From: Pedobacter mendelii
GTDB lineage: Bacteria > Bacteroidota > Bacteroidia > Sphingobacteriales > Sphingobacteriaceae
Assembly: GCF_014635725.1 (NCBI RefSeq)
Contig: NZ_BMDJ01000004.1
Location: forward strand, 248,001 to 312,000
Direction: 5' to 3'
Length of the DNA stretch: 64,000 nt
Shown here one piece after another: positions 1 through 7,758 of this stretch; the stretch's first letter is position 1, and the number at the start of each line of letters is the position of its first letter. The notes under the pieces were generated by a model, which was given only the letters and a program-made list of their open reading frames with translations, searched no databases and was not told the origin of the DNA. The position numbers and the translations under genes are program-made.

Positions 1-639
1 GCAGCAATTCAGGCTTTAGGTTACAATGCAATTTGGCATGGGCAAAAAAGTTGGAACGGTGTAGCCATACTTGCTAAAAATAGAGATATAAAAGAGTTAA
101 GAAGAGGATTGCCTGATGATGATGAAGATTTGCAAAGCAGATATTTAGAGGCTATGGTTGATGATGTTGTTATCGGTTGTTTATACTTGCCGAATGGAAA
201 TCCTGCTCCCGGACCAAAATTAGATTATAAACTTAATTGGTTTGATAGATTGACTGCTCATGCCGAAAAACTTTTAGCATATAATTTGCCTGTTGTACTT
301 TGTGGTGATTACAATGTAATACCAACAGAGTTAGATGTTTATAAACCTGAAAGGTGGGTTGATGATGCTTTGTTTCGTCCCGAAGTTAGAACGGCTTTTC
401 ATAATTTAATTGATCAGGGCTGGACAGATGCAATTCGTAAGCTTTACCCTGACGAAAGAATTTATACATTTTGGGATTACTTTAGAAATGCTTATGGAAG
501 AGATGCTGGACTTAGAATAGATCATTTTTTGCTAAGTCCGCTACTAGAAATCAGGCTTCAAGCCGCTGGTGTTGATCGCAATGTTAGGGGTTGGGAAAAA
601 ACAAGCGATCATGGTCCTGTATGGATTGAGATTAAATAG
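1..639 (+). CDS. xth: Exodeoxyribonuclease III, 5'-truncated
   Basis: The reading frame is open from base 1, so the start lies outside the window and about 212 codons remain. The protein is a Mg-dependent AP endonuclease and 3'-5' exonuclease of the ExoIII (EEP) superfamily, acting in base-excision repair. Visible family motifs are KSWNGVAIL near the left edge, the metal and catalytic motif GDYNVIP in the middle, RIDHFLLS, and the terminal SDHGPVW with the catalytic Asp-His pair. A TTG at 109 is internal: homology continues upstream of it, so it is not the start. The family assignment is firm. Confidence 0.95.
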   Translation, partial: AAIQALGYNAIWHGQKSWNGVAILAKNRDIKELRRGLPDDDEDLQSRYLEAMVDDVVIGCLYLPNGNPAPGPKLDYKLNWFDRLTAHAEKLLAYNLPVVLCGDYNVIPTELDVYKPERWVDDALFRPEVRTAFHNLIDQGWTDAIRKLYPDERIYTFWDYFRNAYGRDAGLRIDHFLLSPLLEIRLQAAGVDRNVRGWEKTSDHGPVWIEIK

Positions 640-733
640 GTTACCAGTACTGTAAAATTTCTGTATTCTATCTGTTACAGCTGGTTGAGGCGTAAAATAA
701 ATTACTAATTTAAGGCATCAAATCTAAAACCTT

Positions 734-1012
734 ATGGACACCTTAAAAGACGAAAAGAAAATTACGGCTTTCCTAAATAAAATTAAGACGGAGTGGCCGG
801 GTAAAATCGAAAGATTTGAATTTAAAACGACAACAGTTATTTATGTGCATTTAAAGGAAGGTATTTCTAGTATTGATTTTTTAGGTTCACTTTCTAGAAA
901 AGTTGAGCGTTTTGTAGACTTTACAATACCAATAATTTTATATCATATTGAAAGTGATGGAATGAATCTTCGTTCTCATCCAATTAACTGGTATTCATCA
1001 TTTAGTAAATAG
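734..1012 (+). CDS. Hypothetical protein, 92 aa
   Basis: This small ORF starts with ATG 94 bp after exonuclease III and on the same strand. The product is mixed charged and aromatic, with no signal peptide, transmembrane segment or recognisable catalytic motif. An early KIKTEWPGKIERFEF stretch followed by alternating hydrophobic residues (TTTVIYVHL, FTIPIILYHI) suggests a small alpha/beta fold. I do not recognise the family. It is probably a real gene, because codon use resembles its neighbours and nothing overlaps it on the other strand. Its function is unknown. Confidence 0.6.
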   Translation: MDTLKDEKKITAFLNKIKTEWPGKIERFEFKTTTVIYVHLKEGISSIDFLGSLSRKVERFVDFTIPIILYHIESDGMNLRSHPINWYSSFSK

Positions 1013-1340
1013 AAATTAGTTACTGAAATTTATCTACAAAATGTATGTGAAAAGAGATAGTTATGAGGTTCCCTATGGGTGTTAAAATATAATTTAACGT
1101 GCATATATATTTAAATTTTTGAACAGTATATAATAAACCAAATTTCGAGAATTAAAAATGCAGGATAAATAATTACCCTGCATTTAACAAACAATTAACA
1201 AATGCATATTTACAAAAATTAATTAATGTAATACTAAGTAAATTTACTCATACATGGAAAGTAATTTAAATTCTAATTAGGAGTAAATTAAAAATGCAGC
1301 AATAAATTTTGCTATTTTATTTTTATCATTTTAACGCAAA
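1013..1340. other. AT-rich intergenic region
   Basis: These 328 bases separate the 92-aa ORF from the convergent RRM gene. I see no credible coding frame; a 14-codon ATG ORF near 1041 is not convincing. The only structure noted is a hairpin at 1156-1185, listed separately. Confidence 0.6.
1156..1185 (-). terminator. Candidate terminator of the RRM gene
   Basis: The arms AAATGCAGG and CCTGCATTT are perfect 9-bp complements. Read on the minus strand, the hairpin runs into TTTTTAATT, as expected for a weak intrinsic terminator. It lies about 155 bp beyond the stop codon of the RRM gene, which is rather far. Confidence 0.4.
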
Positions 1341-1640
1341 CTACCTTTCAGGTTTCTTAGCAATGTATTTTTTTGGAAATTTTGAAGGCTTAGGTGCTTC
1401 TTCTACTGATATTTTTATGGTAAGTGTGTTGCCTTTAAATGATTCTCCGTTTAGAAATGAAATTACTTTTTGAGCATCATCGACTTTCAATGTTTCCACA
1501 AAAGCATAACCCTTACATTTATGAGTAACTCTGTCTCTAACAACTTTAATTGTTTCGATATTGCAATAAAGGCCAATTAGCATTGCCAAGTCCATTTCAC
1601 TTACGTCGGGCCTAAGCCCGCCGACAAAGAGCTTCGTCAT
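1341..1640 (-). CDS. RRM-domain RNA-binding protein
   Basis: This 99-aa protein consists of a single RNA recognition motif. RNP2 is KLFVGGL at residues 3-9 and RNP1 is KCKGYAFVET around residues 42-51, with the aromatic residues that stack on RNA bases. A short basic tail (PKKYIAKKPER) follows. Such free-standing bacterial RRM proteins occur in Cyanobacteria and Bacteroidota and are thought to bind single-stranded RNA, often with cold or stress roles. That role is family knowledge and nothing here shows the target. The gene is monocistronic, with AT-rich flanks on both sides. Confidence 0.92.
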   Translation of the reverse strand: MTKLFVGGLRPDVSEMDLAMLIGLYCNIETIKVVRDRVTHKCKGYAFVETLKVDDAQKVISFLNGESFKGNTLTIKISVEEAPKPSKFPKKYIAKKPER

Positions 1641-1960
1641 TATTAGGGTTTCTTTTCAGGTATTAAAATAGTGCAAGTTAATTTATTTGAACAGATAAAT
1701 CAAGCTACTATGTCAAATCAATTAATTATTTCGTTAAACAGACGATTTACATACCAATTAGCTTAAAAAAACAAAAATTTCAGTTGAATTTTTCTTTTTA
1801 ATTTTTCTCGCATGCTAACTTCTCATAAAAATTCCTTTTAAAATTTCCATAGTTTGCTAAATATATTTTATTGTATTATACCCTAAACGTTTCGTGCGTT
1901 TAAACCTTAAATTAATCCTTAAAATCTCATTTTCTTAAAACTGCTGTTAGTAGTAGTTTT
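1641..1960. other. AT-rich intergenic region between two minus-strand genes
   Basis: These 320 bases lie between the SDR gene (upstream in transcription) and the RRM gene. They should hold the RRM promoter and leader. I found no coding frame and no exact TAnnTTTG box on the minus strand close to the RRM start. The stretch beside the SDR stop (1936-1960) can form a weak AAAACT/AGTTTT hairpin. Confidence 0.5.
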
Positions 1961-2686
1961 TTACCAAGTAAGTTCACCATCTCTACTAGAAAATTTCCCT
2001 GTCGGTCCATCATTGTCTATTGTTGCATATTTTATAATTACTGCAACTCCTTGCTCTACTTTTTGTGTTCCTTGATAATTATTGAGATTGGTTGATGTAT
2101 AGCCTGGTTCAACACAATTTATTTTGAAATTTGTGTTTAAAAATTCTTTTGCTAGCATTACAGTAAAAGCATTCAAGGCAGTTTTAGAGCAACTATATGC
2201 TGCATAAATTGCAAAGTCAGTTGAACTGCTATGATAGGTTAGAGAAGCTAATCCGCTCGAAACATTTATAATTCGTGGCTCGTTTGATTTTTTTAATAAG
2301 TCAATAAACTGCTGTGTCGTTTGCACTGCTCCAAAAAAATTAGTTTCAAATACTTTTCGCAAATTACCAATGTCACCTGTGGACATGTTTTGTGGTTGTT
2401 CCCCTGCAATACCTGCATTATTGACTAATAGGTCTAATTTTTCTGTTTTAGTTTCCAATACATGTTTTGCTGATTTTATCGAACTGATTTTAGTTACATC
2501 TATCTCAATAAATTCAACATTATTAAATCCTAATTCATTCAATTTTTCTATTGCTGAATTCCCTTTTGATTTACTACGGGATCCAATGTAAACGTAATAG
2601 CCAAGTTCGGCTAATTGTTTGGCTGTTTCAAAGCCAAGTCCTTGATTTGCACCTGTAATTAAGGCTGTTTTTTTTGCTATATTCAT
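1961..2686 (-). CDS. Short-chain dehydrogenase/reductase
   Basis: The product is a 241-aa classical SDR, an NAD(P)-dependent oxidoreductase with a Rossmann fold. Motifs in order are the cofactor loop TGANQGLG at residues 11-18, NNAG near residue 89, the catalytic Ser in INVSSGLASL, and the YxxxK pair in YAAYSCSK, followed by the PG motif in VEPGYTST. An Arg-rich segment (SRSKSKG) after beta-2 hints at NADPH preference, as an inference. Substrate cannot be told from sequence. It lies 63 bp downstream of an AraC-type regulator on the same strand, and a minus-strand TACCTTTG box at 2704-2711 gives it a likely promoter of its own. Confidence 0.93.
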   Translation of the reverse strand: MNIAKKTALITGANQGLGFETAKQLAELGYYVYIGSRSKSKGNSAIEKLNELGFNNVEFIEIDVTKISSIKSAKHVLETKTEKLDLLVNNAGIAGEQPQNMSTGDIGNLRKVFETNFFGAVQTTQQFIDLLKKSNEPRIINVSSGLASLTYHSSSTDFAIYAAYSCSKTALNAFTVMLAKEFLNTNFKINCVEPGYTSTNLNNYQGTQKVEQGVAVIIKYATIDNDGPTGKFSSRDGELTW

Positions 2687-2703
2687 CTTTATATTATCTT
2701 ACA

Positions 2704-2711
2704 CAAAGGTA
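2704..2711 (-). promoter_or_regulatory. -7 promoter box of the SDR gene
   Basis: The minus strand reads TACCTTTG, an exact match to the Bacteroidota consensus TAnnTTTG, 17 bases upstream of the SDR start codon. No convincing -33 TTTG lies at the usual spacing. Confidence 0.5.
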
Positions 2712-2730
2712 GAATGTAACTTATCAAAGG

Positions 2731-2772
2731 AAATGGTGATGTATCCTGTTTAAATGGTGATGTTTCCTGTTT
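2731..2772. repeat. Tandem 21-bp duplication across the AraC stop codon
   Basis: Two adjacent 21-bp units (2731-2751 and 2752-2772) differ at one position. The stop codon of the AraC-type gene lies at the junction, so the duplication creates or preserves the present C-terminus (TGNITI, then stop, then TGYITI in the same frame). Confidence 0.8.
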
Positions 2773-3139
2773 TTGATTTTCTATAATGAGAAGGTGTTAT
2801 ACTTGTAAAATGTTTAAAGAATTTAGTGAAATTAGAAGGGTCATAATCTAATGTTCTTGCAATTTCATTGATTGGCTTGGTTGAATTTTCAAGCATCTCT
2901 TTTGAAATTTCTACCAATTTATTCTCATAAATTTCACATGGCGATTTGCCAAATACCTCGCTTACCGTGTCACTCATATGATTCGGAACAATAAATAATA
3001 GTTCTGCAATTTCATTAAGTTCAAGTGATTTTTCAACTTGACCCGTTTTTAGTTCTGTAAGGTGTTTGTCAAGTACAGACAAAAACTGATTGGCAATGTC
3101 AATTTTTCTTTTTGAGATGTTTTTTTCTTTGTAATCCAT
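2750..3139 (-). CDS. AraC-family HTH transcriptional regulator
   Basis: This is a short regulator of 129 residues from the ATG at 3139, or 143 from an in-frame ATG at 3181. The first half (KRKIDIANQFLSVLDKHL) is a helical linker. The second half carries the two helix-turn-helix units of the AraC DNA-binding domain: NEIAELLFIVPNHMSDTVSEVFG and INEIARTLDYDPSNFTKFFKHF, ending in TPSHYRK. It lacks the N-terminal cupin or ligand domain of typical 280-aa AraC proteins. It precedes an SDR gene on the same strand and may control it. A 21-bp tandem repeat spans its stop codon. Confidence 0.85.
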   Translation of the reverse strand: MDYKEKNISKRKIDIANQFLSVLDKHLTELKTGQVEKSLELNEIAELLFIVPNHMSDTVSEVFGKSPCEIYENKLVEISKEMLENSTKPINEIARTLDYDPSNFTKFFKHFTSITPSHYRKSKTGNITI

Positions 3140-3373
3140 TGTTTTATTAAATTCGTTATGCTTTCTTAAAATTACTACCAACTTAATTATTGTCTAATAT
3201 AATAATGAATATCTATTTAATATGATTTGATTTTAGTCTGTATAATAATTATCGAAACAGAATTATAATTGATTGATTAAAAGTTAATAAAGTCTAAATC
3301 GTACATTAAAACTTTAAAAGGGATCGGTTGTTGTATTTGATTATTTAATATTTATAATCTTAAAATAAGAAGT

Positions 3374-4246
3374 ATGAAACTTTACAAATCAATCCCAATA
3401 ATGTTGCTGTCAATTATACTGATTTCAGGTTGTGTTAGCAATAAAAAATATACCGAATTGCAATCAACATTTGATAAGTTGCGTGAAAGAAATCAAGAAC
3501 TTAGTAACAAATATCAAGACAGCCAAAGAGAATTAACAGGGGCAACAAGCAGGGTGAAAAGTCTTGAAGAGCAAATTGCTTCAGAAAAAGCTAATACAGC
3601 AGCCTTGCAAGATGCATTGAATAAATGTTTAAGCTCTAGTAATCAGGGAAATGTTAATATTTCGAAATTAGTTGATGAAATTAATAGTTCTAACAAATAC
3701 ATTAAACAGTTAATAAACGCAAAAAACAAAAGCGATTCGCTTAATATGGTGTTAACCAATAACCTAACTCGTTCACTTAGTAAAGAAGAATTGGGTGATG
3801 TTGATGTTCAGGTACTTAAAGGTGTAGTATATATTTCATTGGCTGATAATATGCTTTATAAATCAGGAAGTTATGAAGTATCTGATAAAGCTGGAGAAAC
3901 CTTGAGTAAAATCGCGAAAATTATTAAAGATTATGATACTTATGATGTGTTAATTGAAGGCAATACAGATAATGTACCTATAGCGCAAACCAATATTAGA
4001 AATAATTGGGATTTAAGTGCTTTAAGAGCATCTTCAGTAGTACAGGTATTACAAACAAAATATGCGGTTGACCCTAAAAGATTAACTGCAGGTGGTAGAG
4101 GTGAATTTAATCCTGTTGCCGATAATAGTACGCCTGCTGGTAAAACTAAAAACAGACGTACGCAAATTATTATCACACCGAAATTAGATCAATTTATGGA
4201 ACTAATTGGTAAGGCTCCTGAGCCAACAACAGCACCAAAACAATAG
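3374..4246 (+). CDS. OmpA-family outer-membrane lipoprotein
   Basis: A 290-aa envelope protein. Residues 1-20 form a lipoprotein signal peptide ending in the lipobox ISGC. Residues 25-100 are a charged coiled coil (repeated E/K/Q heptads), and residues 160-275 are an OmpA-like peptidoglycan-binding domain. In the latter, LIEGNTDNVP, LSALRASSVVQVL and the C-terminal NRRTQIIITP are the typical TDxxG, LSxxRA and NRR elements. It probably tethers the outer membrane to peptidoglycan. A hairpin terminator follows 22 bp after the stop, so the gene is likely transcribed alone. Confidence 0.93.
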   Translation: MKLYKSIPIMLLSIILISGCVSNKKYTELQSTFDKLRERNQELSNKYQDSQRELTGATSRVKSLEEQIASEKANTAALQDALNKCLSSSNQGNVNISKLVDEINSSNKYIKQLINAKNKSDSLNMVLTNNLTRSLSKEELGDVDVQVLKGVVYISLADNMLYKSGSYEVSDKAGETLSKIAKIIKDYDTYDVLIEGNTDNVPIAQTNIRNNWDLSALRASSVVQVLQTKYAVDPKRLTAGGRGEFNPVADNSTPAGKTKNRRTQIIITPKLDQFMELIGKAPEPTTAPKQ

Positions 4247-4267
4247 TCTCAAATAAATATAATTATT

Positions 4268-4297
4268 AAAGCCCTGACATTGTTGGGGCTTTATTTG
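4268..4297 (+). terminator. Intrinsic terminator after the OmpA-family gene
   Basis: Perfect 7-bp arms AAAGCCC and GGGCTTT enclose an 11-nt loop and are followed by ATTTG. It lies 22 bp after the stop codon. Confidence 0.7.
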
Positions 4298-4383
4298 TTT
4301 AAGCCTCTAGGCTCGAAGTTAAAATAATTGATACATAGAAAAATCTAAAATATTTTAAAATATATTTGATTGAAAATTATCTG

Positions 4384-5202
4384 ATGAATAAATCTAGCCT
4401 GGTAAACATTTTTTTAAAAATGAATTTTTTTTTATTTTCGGTAATATTAATTGCCCCATTCTTTACTAAAGCGCAAACCGTAACTGTTGACGGATACTTT
4501 AATCAGGAGTCAAAAAAGGATAAATCAGGAAATTTAGTAAGGTTTCACTACACATGGGATGATATTGAAAGTTCAGGATTTTCTAAATTTGGTGAAGCTT
4601 TTAAAGTAAACGGTGCTAAAAATTTAAAAAGGTTAGATGAAGCTCCAACTGCTATAAATTTAAAAGAGACAAACGTTTACATCATTGTTGATCCTGATAA
4701 TTTAAAAGATAATCCTAAACCGAATTATATTAACGATAATGATGCAAAAGAAATCGCTAATTGGGTTTATAAAGGAGGTGTACTTTTTATTATGGCCAAT
4801 GATAGTGCAAATACAGATTTACATCATTTAAATATATTGGGCTCAAAATTTGGATTTAAATTTAATAGAGATATAACTCTTCATGTAGTTGACGATGAGC
4901 ACTTTGCTAATGGTGGTTTAAGTACAGCGTCAGCTAAATTCTTATTCAAAACGTCAAAAAAAGTTTTTTTAAAGGATGCTTGTTCAATTTCTATTGAAAA
5001 ACCAGGCAAAGCTATTTTGAAAGATAAAAATGGGGCTAATGTACTTGTTTCTTCAAAATACGGCAAAGGTATAGTTTTAGCGGTAGGCGACCCTTGGCTT
5101 TACAATGAGTATGTTAATGGTAGACTTCCGAAGGAGTACGAGAACGATAAAGCAATGAATGATATTGCTGCGTGGTTAATTGCTAAAACCAAAAAAAAAT
5201 AG
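4384..5202 (+). CDS. Secreted DUF4350-like protein
   Basis: The chosen ATG at 4384 gives 272 residues; ATG 4420 would also leave a good signal peptide (MNFFLFSVILIAPFFTKA, cleaved before QTV), while TTG 4366 is unlikely. The mature part resembles DUF4350/ThuA-like modules with a class I glutamine-amidotransferase-like fold: YIIVDPDN, then a NYINDNDAKEIANWVYKGGVLFIMAND segment, and a late GKGIVLAVGDPWLYNEY. In Bacteroidota such modules occur near unsaturated-glucuronyl hydrolases of family GH105, but none is adjacent here. The family link is from memory of motifs; the biochemical role is unknown. Confidence 0.7.
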   Translation: MNKSSLVNIFLKMNFFLFSVILIAPFFTKAQTVTVDGYFNQESKKDKSGNLVRFHYTWDDIESSGFSKFGEAFKVNGAKNLKRLDEAPTAINLKETNVYIIVDPDNLKDNPKPNYINDNDAKEIANWVYKGGVLFIMANDSANTDLHHLNILGSKFGFKFNRDITLHVVDDEHFANGGLSTASAKFLFKTSKKVFLKDACSISIEKPGKAILKDKNGANVLVSSKYGKGIVLAVGDPWLYNEYVNGRLPKEYENDKAMNDIAAWLIAKTKKK

Positions 5203-5498
5203 TTGTTTAATTTTAAAGAACATATAAAAAACACTGTGCTTTTGCTTCAAAAGAAAATAATAATAAGCTAAACTCTCTTTAAGTTTATACTTAATCTATA
5301 TAATAATACAATGTAAAGTATTATTACATAGTATTATTTAGTAAGCTTAGTGTAGTTATCCATCATTTATTAGAAAAAATTTAAAGTATTCACTATTTTA
5401 ATTTATTGCTAATCAATATTTTGAGTAATGTCAATAAAAATAAACGTGTATTTTTAATGATTTAACACTTAACAATTATCTTTTTTTAAAAATATATA
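5203..5498. other. AT-rich intergenic region before the candidate small RNA
   Basis: I see no coding frame in these 296 bases. They are extremely AT-rich and hold short repeats such as AGTATTATTA. The next 80 bases contain the candidate small RNA, listed separately. Confidence 0.5.
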
Positions 5499-5506
5499 TA
5501 TATTTG
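5499..5506 (+). promoter_or_regulatory. -7 promoter box of the candidate small RNA
   Basis: TATATTTG exactly matches TAnnTTTG. The predicted transcription start, about five bases downstream, coincides with the first base of a stable hairpin at 5511. No clear -33 TTTG is present; the region at that spacing is a T/A run. Confidence 0.5.
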
Positions 5507-5510
5507 TTCT

Positions 5511-5577
5511 TACCCTTTCGAGGGTATGTTTTTCATAGGTAGATGTAGGGTCGAATACTTGTATTCGGCCCTTTTTT
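5511..5577 (+). ncRNA. Candidate small structured RNA with terminator
   Basis: This 67-nt interval begins with a perfect hairpin, TACCCT-TTCG-AGGGTA (5511-5526), capped by a UUCG tetraloop. A 21-nt single-stranded linker follows. A strong intrinsic terminator then closes it: GGGTCGAATAC and GTATTCGGCCC (5548-5571) pair over 11 positions with one G-U, followed by six T. A -7 box ends five bases before it. Promoter, hairpin and terminator together suggest a free small RNA, not a protein gene. It ends 37 bp before ubiX, so a leader or attenuator of ubiX is an alternative. I cannot assign an Rfam family; Flavo-1-type Bacteroidota RNAs would be the first to test. Confidence 0.5.
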
Positions 5578-5614
5578 GATTCGTCTATTTTTAAACCCCT
5601 AATTTGCTTTTATA

Positions 5615-6181
5615 ATGAATAGAAAAAAAGTAATTATCGCCATAACTGGTGCAAGCGGATCAGTTTATGCAAAGGTTATTCTTGATCAGTTAATGAAACT
5701 TGAAAATCAAATAGAAGCCGTTGGTATTGTAATGAGTGATAATGCCAAAGAAGTCTGGCAGTTCGAATTAGGAAATCAAAATTATAATGATTACAATTTT
5801 ACTTTTTATAATAAAAATGATTTCAATGCACCATTTGCTTCAGGTTCTGCAAAATATGATACAATGATAATTATTCCTTGTTCAATGGGTACTTTAGGAA
5901 GAATAGCGCATGGTATATCTAATGACTTAATATCTAGGGCTGCAGATGTAGTTTTAAAAGAACGCAGAAAGTTGATTGCTGTGGTTAGAGACACACCTTT
6001 CAGTCTGATTCATATAAATAATATGAAGGCAATTACCGAGGCTGGTGGAATCATTTGCCCCGCGAATCCTTCATTTTATAGCTTACCAAAATCGATAGAA
6101 GAAGTTGCTGGGACAGTTATTAGCCGCGTTTTGGATTTGGCAGGTTTTGAGCAAGAAAGTTATCGATGGCAAGAAAAGTAA
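5615..6181 (+). CDS. ubiX: Flavin prenyltransferase UbiX
   Basis: The 188-aa product prenylates FMN with dimethylallyl phosphate to make prFMN, the cofactor of UbiD-type decarboxylases. Evidence is the N-terminal flavoprotein motif IAITGASGSVYAKV (residues 7-20), the central MIIIPCSMGTLGRIAHGISNDLISRAADVVLKERRKLIAVVRDTPFS block and PANPSFYSLP. All are standard for the UbiX/Pad1 family, and the length is normal. A UbiD-family gene in this window (28777-30612) is the likely partner. The start ATG lies 37 bp after the terminator of the candidate small RNA. Confidence 0.96.
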   Translation: MNRKKVIIAITGASGSVYAKVILDQLMKLENQIEAVGIVMSDNAKEVWQFELGNQNYNDYNFTFYNKNDFNAPFASGSAKYDTMIIIPCSMGTLGRIAHGISNDLISRAADVVLKERRKLIAVVRDTPFSLIHINNMKAITEAGGIICPANPSFYSLPKSIEEVAGTVISRVLDLAGFEQESYRWQEK

Positions 6182-6284
6182 GTTATCAATTACGGTTTTC
6201 AGTCTGTAATTTGCAGTTAACTAAAAATTGACAAACCACCAACTGAGTGGGAACTGAAAATTGCCAACTGAAAGCTAATTTTGC

Positions 6285-6292
6285 TATCTTTG
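6285..6292 (+). promoter_or_regulatory. -7 box of mtaB, very short leader
   Basis: TATCTTTG is an exact TAnnTTTG match, only eight bases before the mtaB ATG at 6301. A TTG at 6261-6263 is a possible -33 partial match. Transcription would start within a few bases of the ATG, so the mRNA is nearly leaderless. Confidence 0.6.
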
Positions 6293-6300
6293 CGTGCTAA

Positions 6301-7620
6301 ATGAAAAAGGTCGCATTTTACACATTAGGTTGTAAATTAAATTTCTCTGAAACATCAACAATTGGTAGGTTATTTACCGATGCCGGTTATGCTGTAGTCG
6401 AATTTCAGGATGCAGCTGATGTTTATGTTATTAATACTTGCTCGGTAACAGATCACGCCGATAAAAAATGTCGGAAAGTTGTTAAGGAAGCTTTAAAGCA
6501 CTCTCCAAATGCATATATTACAATTGTAGGTTGTTATGCGCAATTAAAACCACAGGAAATTGCCGAAATAGAAGGTGTTGATATGGTTTTAGGTGCTGCA
6601 GAAAAGTTTAGAATAGTTGAATATATTTCTGATTTAACTAAAAATCCTAAAGCAATTGTTCATCAGCAAAGTATAGAAAAGGTAAATCATAATTTCATTG
6701 CATCTTATTCAATAGGTGATAGGACTCGCACATTTTTAAAAGTTCAAGATGGTTGCGATTATCCTTGTACTTATTGTACAATTCCATTGGCTCGTGGTGC
6801 AAGCCGTAGCGATACCATTGAAAACGTTGTTAATCGTGCTAAAATGATTGCCGAAAGCGGTGTAAAAGAAATCGTTTTAACTGGTGTGAATCTAGGTGAT
6901 TTTGGAATACGTAACGGAGAACGCGAAGATAAGTTTTTTGATTTAGTTAAAGCTTTAGATGAAGTTGAAGGAATAGAAAGAATTCGTATTTCATCAATCG
7001 AACCAAATTTACTTAGCAACGAAATTATTGCATTTGTATCAACCTCAAAACGTTTCGTTCCACATTTTCATATTCCTCTACAATCAGGTTCTGATAAGAT
7101 TTTAGGATTAATGCGCCGCCGTTATCGTAGAGAATTATATGTAGAAAGGGTTGCGAAAATAAAGGAAGTAATGCCAAATTGCTGTATCGGTGTGGATGTT
7201 ATTGTTGGTTTTCCCGGAGAAACAAAAGAAGATTTCTTGGATACATATCAATTTTTAAATCAACTTGATATTTCTTATTTGCATGTATTTACTTATTCAG
7301 AAAGAGAACTAACAGCGGCTGCAGAAATGAAAGGTGTTGTTGCCGGTAGCGAAAGAAATGAACGCAGCAAAATGCTTCATATTTTATCTGATAAAAAACG
7401 AAGAGCTTTTTACCAATCTCAAATTGGCACGGAAGGTGAAGTGCTTTTTGAATCTGATCAAAAAATGGGTTACATGCATGGTTTTACTAAAAACTATGTT
7501 AAGGTACGTGCTAAATACGATCCAGTAATGGTTAATGAACTTAAAGCAGTAAAGCTTTTAGAGATGACGGCTGAAGGTGAGGTTGAAGTTGCTGAACTGG
7601 AAACCACTTATGCTCATTAA
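6301..7620 (+). CDS. mtaB: tRNA t6A37 methylthiotransferase MtaB
   Basis: The 439-aa radical-SAM enzyme converts t6A to ms2t6A at position 37 of tRNAs reading ANN codons. Its order of domains is the N-terminal UPF0004 domain (starting VAFYTLGCKLN with Cys11, and further conserved Cys in NTCSVTDHAD and VGCYAQ), the radical-SAM core with C152-x3-C156-x2-C159 in GCDYPCTYCTIP, and a C-terminal TRAM domain. The motif YCTIPLARGASRS favours MtaB over MiaB or RimO. The ATG lies eight bases after a -7 box, so translation likely starts on an almost leaderless mRNA. Confidence 0.96.
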   Translation: MKKVAFYTLGCKLNFSETSTIGRLFTDAGYAVVEFQDAADVYVINTCSVTDHADKKCRKVVKEALKHSPNAYITIVGCYAQLKPQEIAEIEGVDMVLGAAEKFRIVEYISDLTKNPKAIVHQQSIEKVNHNFIASYSIGDRTRTFLKVQDGCDYPCTYCTIPLARGASRSDTIENVVNRAKMIAESGVKEIVLTGVNLGDFGIRNGEREDKFFDLVKALDEVEGIERIRISSIEPNLLSNEIIAFVSTSKRFVPHFHIPLQSGSDKILGLMRRRYRRELYVERVAKIKEVMPNCCIGVDVIVGFPGETKEDFLDTYQFLNQLDISYLHVFTYSERELTAAAEMKGVVAGSERNERSKMLHILSDKKRRAFYQSQIGTEGEVLFESDQKMGYMHGFTKNYVKVRAKYDPVMVNELKAVKLLEMTAEGEVEVAELETTYAH

Positions 7621-7735
7621 TAATAGCATATAGAAATTATCGAACATCAAAATTTGTCATTTAGCTTGAGTCTTTCAGCTTTTACCTTAACTCTGGCTTA
7701 TACCTTTTAGTCTTTCAGCTTCAAGCTTTCTTTAC

Positions 7736-7743
7736 TATCTTCG
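7736..7743 (+). promoter_or_regulatory. Probable -7 box of lgt
   Basis: TATCTTCG differs from TAnnTTTG at one position and lies 15 bases before the lgt start. A 12-bp direct repeat (GTCTTTCAGCTT, at about 7670 and 7710) lies just upstream. Confidence 0.4.
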
Positions 7744-7758
7744 CATCAAAATATTTGT

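Noticed and set aside
639-669. GGTTAC followed by GTATTC upstream of the 92-aa ORF
   Set aside because: The spacing is 18 and the second box differs at two positions, so it does not fit the 15-16-base ECF-type motif.
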